Assembly: GCA_030696435.1 (NCBI GenBank)
Contig: JAUYSF010000075.1
Coordinates: 1-5,468, forward strand
DNA: 5,468 nucleotides
Reading direction: 5' to 3'
Origin: Desulfoprunum sp.
Lineage (GTDB): Bacteria > Desulfobacterota > Desulfobulbia > Desulfobulbales > Desulfocapsaceae
Numbering within the stretch: position 1 is the first letter of the stretch; each line of letters starts with the position of its first letter. Positions 1 through 5,468 of the stretch are shown piece after piece. The notes beneath the pieces were generated by a model. That model did not search any database, was not told the origin of the DNA, and worked only from the letters and a program-made list of their open reading frames with translations. The translations under genes were made by a program, and so were the position numbers.

Positions 1-3000
1 GATCGGACTTACATCCAAATACCAAACCTCGGTCCAGGTCGGGGTGATTGGGGCGGAGAAGGTCAGGCTGTCCACCGGTTCAATGACCGAGGTCCAGGTC
101 AGGGAATCGCTCTGCGGCCCCAAATTGATCTGGACCTTGCCTTCTCTGATATGCAGGGAATCGGTGGTCACCTTTTCTCCGGGCCAAAGAGGAATCTCCG
201 CCACGATGATGCTCTCCGGACTGCGGCGGCTGATCCGGGTTACCACCGTCCACTTGAGGCCCATTTGCAAGGTCCGCTCCACCTGGAGAAAACCGGGGAT
301 ATCGACATTGCCGGTCTCGGTTTCTATCCGACTACCGGTCGAGCTGCTCTTGATCCTCCGCAGGGACAGCTGCTGATCAATGGCCCCGTCGTCGTGAATT
401 CCGGTAACCTCCCAGCCCGTCACCGCCACTTCGGCCCGTTGCGGCTGCATGGGGAATACGAGGTCCATAGTGTCGCTGTTTTTCAGATTTTTATGGAGAA
501 GCAGATGGTGGATGCCGGGTGCAAGGCGGATAAAAAGGACTCCTGATTCGTCCTGGCGCAGGCTGTCCGCCGATTGTCCATCAACAGATATCTCATCAAA
601 GATACGGCTTCCACCTGGAATAGGGACAGCAACGCGGGACGCCGCATGGATTTCCAAATCAAGCTTGAGAACATCATTCTGGAGAGTGAGAGTGCCTTTG
701 TTGATATTGGCGCAGTTATCCTGACAATCAGGGGCTGCAAGTACCCGCTCGCGTAATTCATCGAGCAGCTCCTGGCTCGGGAATTCTCCCTCAGCATGGG
801 CAGGCGCACTGAGCAGCAGGAGCAATATGGGCAGGCAAAGGCAGGCCGCCGTTTTGACGGCAGCCCGGCTGGCCAAGCCTGCACCTTTGCGCACTTGCAG
901 CAGAAGACCTGCGAGCAGCAGGGTCAGCAGAATGACCCGGACGAAAGCCAGTACACAGCTCCACCTCGGCGACAGCAGGATGAGTTTTACCCCCTGACTC
1001 GGGTTAACCGGGCCGTTCCAACCCAGGGCAATAGATCGCCAGGTCCAGGAGGGCAGGCCGGGCCCGGTCTGGACCATGGCATCCGGATCAAAGGCCACAA
1101 TCTTTTCAGGAGGCGGCGGTTCAGCACCACTGCCGTAGGGCCTCGACTGCAGCATCTTCAGGTTCTGTCTGCTCTTCGTGTCTATCTCACTCGGAACAGG
1201 GGCCACAGCCATCTCCTTATCCTCCATGGCTGCCTCATTGACCGGGGCGGCATCCTGCCTGGCAGCAGGTTGCAAAGAGAAGGATGGCGTATATACCTGT
1301 TCCAACTGCGGGTAAATCCCCACCCGTATCTCCTGGACCATGAAGGGAATTGCCACGATTGCCAGCAGAACCAGAAAGATGCCGGTAGCCACCCGGAAAA
1401 CCGAACCGGCCCGACCTCCCTGGGGCAGTATCTTGAAGAGGGCCATACAGGCCAGCAGGGGCAGCAGAAAAAGATGTGGGGAATCGGGCTGATGATAGAT
1501 GAGGATAAAGGTTAATAGGGCGAGCAGGCCCCAACCAGTGCCAAGAAGCCTTGCGGTAGCCAGGGCCAGGATGAGCACCAGGAAGATGTCCATGAGTGTC
1601 CAGCTGTTCAGCCATGTCGAGGCCTGATCCACCCCGGAGGTCGCCAGGAGCTTCCAGCCTGGTGGCAGATTGAGATTTATGGAGAGGCTCTGAAAGGTAT
1701 GATTCCAGCCGGGGGCGGCAAAACTGAGCCATCCTCCCTTGACCTGTTGCTCGAGCCTGGAATCGGCGGTGAGAAGGAGGTTGCCCTGACGGACTTCGAC
1801 ACCCTGGGGACCATCACCTGTGATGCGGGTGATCATCCTCTTCGCCCCTTCGACCTCGACGCTGCCGAGCTGCTGTTCCGGCAGGACATCGAGGCGCCAG
1901 TCGCGGGTCATCCTGCCGTCGAGCCGGTCGTTGACCGTTAGCCCGCCACCGAGATCGTCAAGCCACAGGGTACGATGCAGATTGAGCCTGTTCGGATAGG
2001 GATTGGGGTTGCCCCTGAACTTTTCCGAGAGCCTCATGCGATCCTTGCCGGTCAGGATATAGGCGGGAAAGCCCTGCCACTCCGAGGGCAGCGCGGTGCG
2101 ACCAGGATCAACGGCTTGGACGTTTTCGACCACCACCTGACGCAGACGGGGGTCGGCCTCAAAGGCCCAGATCTCCTCGTCGGCCCAAAGACCTTTGCCA
2201 ACCGGCCCCGTTGCCAGTTCAGCAGGAGGATTCCCGCCTGTATATCTGAGAGTCAGCCCGATGATCCACTGACCGGGTTTGGCCTGGAGCACCAGATGTC
2301 CCGCCGGGTTCAGCCGGATCGGCAAGGGAGAGTTGACCTGCAGGGGCACAAAGGGTTCCTTGATCTGCAGCCCCAGTTCGATCTCACGTGGGCTGCCGGA
2401 GACGGTCAGGATGAGAGAGAGGTGTTCGAGTAGCGGCAGACTATCCTGGATCTTGCGGAATACCTGCAGAGAAGCGCTCTCTTCCTCGACCTTGACCGCG
2501 GTGGCCCGGGCCTTCAGCCAAAGCCTGCCGTCTTTTTCCAGGGCCGGTAACGGGCTCGGCTTTTTATTGATCTGCAGGCTGATCGTGCCGGAGGAAGGAG
2601 GAACGGTGATATACTCGGGCGTCTTCTGCCAGGAAAACCGGCCGGTAAGAAGGTGGTGTCCTTTGTCCAGCCAGACGGCTGGGAGAGCCCCACTTTTCTG
2701 CACCTCCATATTGACCGTCCCCGAGCGGACATCTTCGGGCCAAACGCCCTGCTGTCCCGGCAGCAGGACCAGAGAGCGGGTTTCAATCTCCCATTCCTGG
2801 CTGAACTCGGCACCCCGGTCGGCCACCTCCAGATGCAACCGTGAAGGCCAGGTACAGAAAGAAATATCAGGAGAATCTGCCCGAAGGGTGCAGGTCCGCT
2901 CCTCTTGATCATGCAGGACCCAGGGTATCCACTGCTGCAGCGATTCGGGAATATCCACATGGGTGGAGACGGCGGGAGATCCCGTAGGGAAGAACATCCC

Positions 3001-3078
3001 AATCAGAAATTGGAGGAGAACAACACAAAGACATATACAGGGACTGCTGGGCATACGCATGGAAGATCCGGCCTGCAT
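1..3078 (-). CDS. Large exported inner-membrane protein of unknown function, two periplasmic modules (3' end beyond window)
   Basis: I read this frame codon by codon: it has no stop from ATG 3078-3076 to base 1 (1026 codons, C-terminus missing). An in-frame TGA lies upstream at 3162-3160. The start is fixed by AAGGAGG 9 bases upstream; ATGs at codons 7 and 9 are worse spaced. Seen in the protein: a hydrophobic signal segment (about 14-36); a beta-rich, Trp/Pro-containing extracytoplasmic part (about 38-490) with Cys63 and Cys75; four hydrophobic helices (about 494-512, 516-530, 535-551, 561-581); a polar linker with EPPPP at 653-657 and QTGPGLPSW at 670-678; a helix at 706-729; and a second hydrophobic segment (744-760) ending APAHA, like a signal-peptidase site. 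A second beta-rich module follows from 763, with CQDNC at 785-789. Inferred: an inner-membrane protein with two large periplasmic parts, perhaps in envelope biogenesis or sensing. It resembles unnamed very large conserved proteobacterial membrane proteins that I recall only vaguely. No enzyme motif was recognised. The gene is certain; the function is unknown. Confidence 0.93.
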   Translation of the reverse strand, partial: MQAGSSMRMPSSPCICLCVVLLQFLIGMFFPTGSPAVSTHVDIPESLQQWIPWVLHDQEERTCTLRADSPDISFCTWPSRLHLEVADRGAEFSQEWEIETRSLVLLPGQQGVWPEDVRSGTVNMEVQKSGALPAVWLDKGHHLLTGRFSWQKTPEYITVPPSSGTISLQINKKPSPLPALEKDGRLWLKARATAVKVEEESASLQVFRKIQDSLPLLEHLSLILTVSGSPREIELGLQIKEPFVPLQVNSPLPIRLNPAGHLVLQAKPGQWIIGLTLRYTGGNPPAELATGPVGKGLWADEEIWAFEADPRLRQVVVENVQAVDPGRTALPSEWQGFPAYILTGKDRMRLSEKFRGNPNPYPNRLNLHRTLWLDDLGGGLTVNDRLDGRMTRDWRLDVLPEQQLGSVEVEGAKRMITRITGDGPQGVEVRQGNLLLTADSRLEQQVKGGWLSFAAPGWNHTFQSLSINLNLPPGWKLLATSGVDQASTWLNSWTLMDIFLVLILALATARLLGTGWGLLALLTFILIYHQPDSPHLFLLPLLACMALFKILPQGGRAGSVFRVATGIFLVLLAIVAIPFMVQEIRVGIYPQLEQVYTPSFSLQPAARQDAAPVNEAAMEDKEMAVAPVPSEIDTKSRQNLKMLQSRPYGSGAEPPPPEKIVAFDPDAMVQTGPGLPSWTWRSIALGWNGPVNPSQGVKLILLSPRWSCVLAFVRVILLTLLLAGLLLQVRKGAGLASRAAVKTAACLCLPILLLLLSAPAHAEGEFPSQELLDELRERVLAAPDCQDNCANINKGTLTLQNDVLKLDLEIHAASRVAVPIPGGSRIFDEISVDGQSADSLRQDESGVLFIRLAPGIHHLLLHKNLKNSDTMDLVFPMQPQRAEVAVTGWEVTGIHDDGAIDQQLSLRRIKSSSTGSRIETETGNVDIPGFLQVERTLQMGLKWTVVTRISRRSPESIIVAEIPLWPGEKVTTDSLHIREGKVQINLGPQSDSLTWTSVIEPVDSLTFSAPITPTWTEVWYLDVSPI

Positions 3079-3087
3079 GGTTTTCTG

Positions 3088-3094
3088 CCTCCTT
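3088..3094 (-). promoter_or_regulatory. Strong ribosome binding site of the large membrane-protein gene
   Basis: AAGGAGG on the minus strand, 9 bases before ATG 3078-3076, is a near-perfect Shine-Dalgarno sequence. It decides the start in favour of this ATG over the in-frame ATGs at codons 7 and 9, and it keeps the whole signal sequence in the protein. Confidence 0.85.
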
Positions 3095-3145
3095 CTGAGA
3101 TAGGTGATGAAAAATCCTCTTTTTTTGCCTGTTTTGCCGCAGCTG

Positions 3146-3175
3146 AATATAGAGAATACTCATGAAAATTGTCAA
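3146..3175 (-). promoter_or_regulatory. Sigma-70 promoter of the large membrane-protein gene
   Basis: On the minus strand a perfect -35 TTGACA (3175-3170) is followed after 18 bases by TATATT (3151-3146), which matches 5 of 6 positions of the -10 consensus. Transcription would start near 3139, giving a leader of about 60 bases before the ATG at 3078. The leader carries the ribosome binding site. I see no operator palindrome in it. The reading is from consensus only. Confidence 0.7.
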
Positions 3176-3254
3176 TGAGAGAACCATATCCAGCCAGTAA
3201 TCCGGCAATCCTGGGCTCAACGCTCCTTTCATGGACAGAAATGTGCAGGTTTAA

Positions 3255-3500
3255 TCAGATAAACTCGTAAAAATCCGCCACGAAGATCATAGATTGCTAG
3301 ATAAAAAGTTCGGTATCCAAGGCGTAGTGTTTTTGGCAGGTTCTCGACAATACACAGAGTATGTCGAGAACCTGCCAAAAACCTACAACGAAGGAGATCG
3401 GGCTTTTTACGACGCCATCAATCTGGTCAAACAAGTCCAGGAGCAGTACACTTTAAGGAAATTGCCCGCACTTCATGACACCCCAGAGGAAGGGCCTTGA
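3255..3500 (+). pseudogene. Short open frame of doubtful status containing a long hairpin, possible gene remnant
   Basis: The frame is open from just after a TAA at 3252-3254 to the TGA at 3498-3500. The only candidate start is a TTG at 3294, which would give 68 residues, and no Shine-Dalgarno sequence precedes it. The second half (from about 3387) has the look of real coding sequence: mixed codons with many C or G third bases, and a predicted amphipathic helix, GDRAFYDAINLVKQVQEQYT. The first half is dominated by the arms of the hairpin at 3324-3386. I do not recognise the product. It could be the surviving 3' end of a lost gene, a small real gene with a weak start, or chance. I favour a remnant, with low confidence. 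Confidence 0.3.
3324..3386. repeat. Long, nearly perfect inverted repeat (hairpin)
   Basis: Bases 3329-3349 and 3362-3382 are exact reverse complements over 21 bp. Allowing a single bulged T at 3328, four further pairs form outside (GTAG 3324-3327 with CTAC 3383-3386). Allowing a bulged A at 3350, three form inside (TAC 3351-3353 with GTA 3359-3361), leaving a 5-base loop. The stem is thus about 28 bp. The arms begin with a T run and end with an A run on the plus strand, so this is not an intrinsic terminator in either direction. It could be a palindromic repeat element, a miniature mobile element, a protein-binding or recombination site, or a structured RNA. No flanking direct repeats are visible. 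Confidence 0.85.
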
Positions 3501-3573
3501 AGGCCCAAAAAGAATTCCTCTCGTTGTATTTCTTGTTGAAGACTGTAGCACAAATGAGGTAAATGGAATCCGA

Positions 3574-3598
3574 CTTCTGCCATAATCTTCAGCAGAAG
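3574..3598. promoter_or_regulatory. Small inverted repeat around a possible -10 element upstream of pit
   Basis: CTTCTGC (3574-3580) and GCAGAAG (3592-3598) are exact reverse complements separated by 11 bases. The spacer begins with CATAAT (3581-3586), a 5-of-6 match to a -10 hexamer. No good -35 lies 16-18 bases upstream, so an activator-dependent promoter or a regulator site is possible but not shown. The first nine bases of the stretch CTGCCATAA (3578-3586) resemble one half of a Pho box; the second half is missing. Confidence 0.25.
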
Positions 3599-3655
3599 GC
3601 CGGTAAGATGTTTGTCAACCCATTTTCGCTCAGCAGATACTTTCTCGTCCACCAC

Positions 3656-3660
3656 AAGGA
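3656..3660 (+). promoter_or_regulatory. Ribosome binding site of pit
   Basis: AAGGA lies 6 bases before ATG 3667. It supports that start, which also places the first membrane helix of the transporter at the usual distance from the N-terminus. Confidence 0.7.
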
Positions 3661-3666
3661 AAAACC

Positions 3667-5094
3667 ATGTTCGGGTTAGGTTTAGAACTCTCAATCATTC
3701 TTGCGATCTGTCTCTTCACTGCCTGCATCTTTGAATTCATCAATGGCTTCCACGATACCGCTAATGCGGTAGCCACGGTGATCTATACAAAATCGCTGCA
3801 ACCGATTGTCGCTGTCATCTGGTCAGGGTTTTTCAATTTCCTTGGTGTCTTCCTGGGAGGGATAACGGTAGCGATCGGCATCATCAACCTGCTCCCCGCC
3901 TCCGTACTTTATGATCCCAATATCTACCATTCCCTGTCTTTGATTCTCGCGCTGGTATTGACGGCGATTGTCTGGAACTTCGGTACCTGGTACATGGGTA
4001 TTCCCTGTTCCAGTTCCCACACCCTGCTCGGTTCGATTTTCGGGGTCGGCATCGCCTTCATGCTCTTGCCCGATGCCGGTAATGTCGCCCTGAACTGGAT
4101 GAAGGTAAAGGATGCCGGACTTTCCCTGCTGATATCCCCCCTCATCGGTTTCGGCTTATCGATGGGCCTAATGATGCTCTTAAAAAAAATCACCCGAAAC
4201 AATCCGGTCATTTTTGAGCACGATGAAACCCGACTCCACCCCCCCTTGGGCATCCGTTCCCTGTTGATCCTGACCTGCACCTCCGTCAGTTTCACCCATG
4301 GTCAGAATGACGGACAGAAGGGCGTGGGGCTGATCATGATCATGCTCATCGCCCTCGTTCCGGCAAAATTTGCTGTGGATGCCAGCAAATCTCCCGTTGA
4401 TCTCCTGGTAAAAGTTACGGCCATAGAAGAGGTCATAACTCGTTCAACCTCGACCGAGATGTCTCTTGAAAACAAATTGAGCTGCCAGCTGATCCTCGAT
4501 AAAACCGCTCATATCCGCAACTTGCTCCAGGGCATCAGCCGGCTTGATGCAACGGCCGCGCAGACCAACTTCAGCCTCCGCAAGGATATCACTTCGATCA
4601 AGAAAGAGGCGGCAAAGCTCTTCACGACCTCGATCGAACAACCCCAATTGCCGCTCGATGCCAGGAGCGCCCGCGAGTTGAAAGAACATGTCGCCTTTAT
4701 CAAGGGCTATATCGAATATGCTCCCTTGTGGGTTATCCTCATGGTCTCATGTTCACTGGGACTGGGGACGATGATAGGTTGGAAACGCATCGTCGTAACG
4801 GTGGGTGAAAAAATCGGCAAAACCCCGCTGACCTACGCCCAGGGAGCCAGCGCGGAGCTGGTGGCAGCGATGACCATCGCCTTCTCTTCCGGCCTGGGCC
4901 TGCCGGTCAGCACCACCCATGTCCTGTCTTCGGGCATCGCCGGCTCGATGGTGGCCAAAAATGGTTTCAAAAATCTGCGCAAACGCACAGTCCGCAATAT
5001 CCTCACGGCCTGGCTGATCACTCTGCCGGTCACTGTCGTCATGGCCGGTGGTTTATTTCTTCTGCTCAACTGGCTGGTTCGGCTCTTCACATGA
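3667..5094 (+). CDS. pit: PiT-family low-affinity inorganic phosphate transporter (PitA-like)
   Basis: This 475-residue inner-membrane protein belongs to the PiT family, whose members import phosphate (in bacteria typically as a neutral metal-phosphate complex) with protons. Both family signatures are present in duplicated halves: GFHDTANAVAT at 27-37 with GIPCSSSHT at 111-119, and FTHGQNDGQKG at 209-219 with GLPVSTTH around 411-418. Hydrophobic helices cover about 7-27, 45-110, 118-172, 197-232, 353-372 and 390-472. A polar, probably helical cytoplasmic loop of about 118 residues (234-351) separates the halves, as in E. coli PitA (499 residues). The length is full and there is no sign of damage. 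Many bacterial pit genes sit beside a DUF47/PhoU-like gene; none adjoins this one within the window. The next gene, a TetR regulator, has its own promoter, so cotranscription is not implied. No clear terminator follows. The family call is firm; preference for phosphate over sulfate or metal is inferred. Confidence 0.95.
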   Translation: MFGLGLELSIILAICLFTACIFEFINGFHDTANAVATVIYTKSLQPIVAVIWSGFFNFLGVFLGGITVAIGIINLLPASVLYDPNIYHSLSLILALVLTAIVWNFGTWYMGIPCSSSHTLLGSIFGVGIAFMLLPDAGNVALNWMKVKDAGLSLLISPLIGFGLSMGLMMLLKKITRNNPVIFEHDETRLHPPLGIRSLLILTCTSVSFTHGQNDGQKGVGLIMIMLIALVPAKFAVDASKSPVDLLVKVTAIEEVITRSTSTEMSLENKLSCQLILDKTAHIRNLLQGISRLDATAAQTNFSLRKDITSIKKEAAKLFTTSIEQPQLPLDARSARELKEHVAFIKGYIEYAPLWVILMVSCSLGLGTMIGWKRIVVTVGEKIGKTPLTYAQGASAELVAAMTIAFSSGLGLPVSTTHVLSSGIAGSMVAKNGFKNLRKRTVRNILTAWLITLPVTVVMAGGLFLLLNWLVRLFT

Positions 5095-5152
5095 TCACTC
5101 TTTTCTGATTTCATCCTTCAAGGACAGCAATAAAGCACTACTGGGAAAAAAC

Positions 5153-5181
5153 TTGACAGGCTATTAGTGGAGGGGTAAAAG
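5153..5181 (+). promoter_or_regulatory. Sigma-70 promoter of the TetR-family gene
   Basis: A perfect -35 TTGACA (5153-5158) is followed, after exactly 17 bases, by TAAAAG (5176-5181), a 4-of-6 match to the -10 hexamer. Transcription would begin near 5188, inside the adjacent palindrome, giving a leader of about 38 bases before the ATG at 5226. Confidence 0.75.
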
Positions 5182-5198
5182 GACTGAACGTTCAGTCC
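5181..5198. promoter_or_regulatory. Palindromic operator for a TetR-family repressor
   Basis: GGACTGAACGTTCAGTCC is a perfect 18-bp palindrome. It touches the last base of the -10 element and covers the expected transcription start. A dimeric TetR-type repressor encoded immediately downstream is the natural ligand, so autorepression is the likely logic. Size, symmetry and position are typical of TetR-family operators. The assignment is inferred from placement; binding is not shown. Confidence 0.8.
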
Positions 5199-5225
5199 GC
5201 ACCTCATTCTACTCTCACGAAAACC

Positions 5226-5468
5226 ATGAAAGAAGAAAATATCGACAAGCGCACAGCAATTCTCAAGGCCGCCATGGAACTAATCGCTGAAAACGGCTTC
5301 CACGGCGCCCCGACGGCGATGATCGCCACCAAGGCGTGTGTCGGTACCGGCACTATCTACCGCTATTTTGCCGATAAAGATGTCTTGATCAAGGAGGTGT
5401 TCAGGGATGTCGAGGCCAGATTGAACCAGATGCTGCTGGCAGGCTATCCAGCCGGCCAGTCGGTCCGA
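5226..5468 (+). CDS. TetR/AcrR-family transcriptional regulator (3' end beyond window)
   Basis: The first 81 residues are present, with no stop before the window edge. They form the DNA-binding domain of a TetR-family repressor: helix 1 about 8-23 (RTAILKAAMELIAENGF), then the helix-turn-helix at about 29-49, ending in the hallmark GTIYRYFADKDVL (42-54). Residue 38 in the turn of the helix-turn-helix is Cys, where most relatives have Gly (AGV becomes ACV). The ligand-binding C-terminal domain is missing, so the inducer cannot be guessed. Regulators with this type of helix-turn-helix often control efflux-pump genes next door, which would lie beyond the window. The ATG at 5226 is the natural start for the domain, but no clear Shine-Dalgarno sequence precedes it. 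The gene probably represses itself through the palindrome at 5181-5198. Confidence 0.93.
   Translation, partial: MKEENIDKRTAILKAAMELIAENGFHGAPTAMIATKACVGTGTIYRYFADKDVLIKEVFRDVEARLNQMLLAGYPAGQSVR

Larger units (their letters stand above)
3079..3666. other. Divergent intergenic region between the large membrane-protein gene and pit
   Basis: These 588 bases contain no convincing gene. Seen in it: the promoter and leader of the minus-strand gene at the left end; an AT-richer stretch around 3240-3300; a long hairpin at 3324-3386 inside a short open frame (3255-3500); a stretch from about 3501 to 3640 without a recognisable gene; a small inverted repeat at 3574-3598; and the ribosome binding site of pit at the right end. 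The length and the mixed composition would fit an old insertion or the decayed remains of a gene, but no insertion-sequence ends or target duplications were found. Confidence 0.6.

Noticed and set aside
796..1515. Plus-strand open frame of 239 codons
   Set aside because: It lies wholly antisense to the large minus-strand gene. Its sequence is rich in Gln, Gly, Arg and His, as expected from the reverse of Leu/Ala-rich coding sequence, and it has no recognisable domain.
1235..1732. Minus-strand open frame of 165 codons
   Set aside because: It is an out-of-frame shadow of the large gene, in the part where that gene encodes its membrane helices.
1975..2908. Overlapping plus-strand open frames (1975-2433 and 2279-2908)
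   Set aside because: Both are antisense to the large gene, overlap each other and show no family motif.
2909..3232. Minus-strand open frame of 107 codons with a hydrophobic stretch near its start
   Set aside because: It starts upstream of the strong promoter at 3175-3146 and runs into the start of the large gene in another frame; its latter half is an out-of-frame reading of that gene.
3324..3386. Hairpin as an intrinsic terminator
   Set aside because: On each strand the T run precedes the stem and the A run follows it, the reverse of what a terminator needs.
3578..3595. Pho box upstream of pit
   Set aside because: Only the first half resembles the consensus; the second direct repeat is missing.
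3473..3694. Minus-strand open frame of 73 codons overlapping the start of pit
   Set aside because: It overlaps the pit ribosome binding site and first codons, and has no Shine-Dalgarno sequence or recognisable domain. Some of its residues look protein-like, so a decayed fragment cannot be fully excluded.
5095..5150. Terminator after pit
   Set aside because: Only a 5-bp repeat (TCCTT/AAGGA) with a 1-base loop is present, with no following T run.

Overview
The window reads as chromosomal DNA from a Gram-negative bacterium of moderate to fairly high GC. The evidence is a large exported inner-membrane/periplasmic protein, a PitA-type phosphate transporter and a TetR regulator, all with sigma-70-like signals. 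The style of the proteins suggests a proteobacterium or a member of the Desulfobacterota. That placement is an impression only; there is no rRNA or other marker to fix it.

Left part (1-3078, minus strand): one uninterrupted reading frame of at least 1026 codons fills the region. It begins at an ATG at 3078-3076, behind a strong ribosome binding site and a good sigma-70 promoter, and runs off the left edge without a stop. It encodes an unusual protein: an N-terminal signal sequence, about 450 residues of beta-rich periplasmic sequence, four membrane helices, a proline-containing linker, a hydrophobic hairpin whose second segment ends like a signal peptide, and then a second beta-rich extracytoplasmic module cut by the window edge. 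I recognise no named family.

Middle (3079-3666): a divergent intergenic region of 588 bases. It holds the promoter and leader of the large gene. It also has a striking long hairpin (3324-3386) lying inside a short open frame of doubtful status (3255-3500). Next to the transporter is a smaller inverted repeat around a possible -10 element.

Right part (3667-5468, plus strand): a complete 475-residue PiT-family inorganic phosphate transporter is followed, after 131 bases, by the 5' end of a TetR/AcrR-type repressor gene. The repressor's promoter carries a perfect 18-bp palindrome next to the -10 element, the expected arrangement for autorepression.

The large gene and pit diverge; pit and the TetR gene point the same way, but the latter has its own promoter. 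Nothing in the window links the three genes functionally. All three start codons are preceded by the same hexamer AAAACC. The most promising unknowns are the large two-module membrane protein and the long hairpin.
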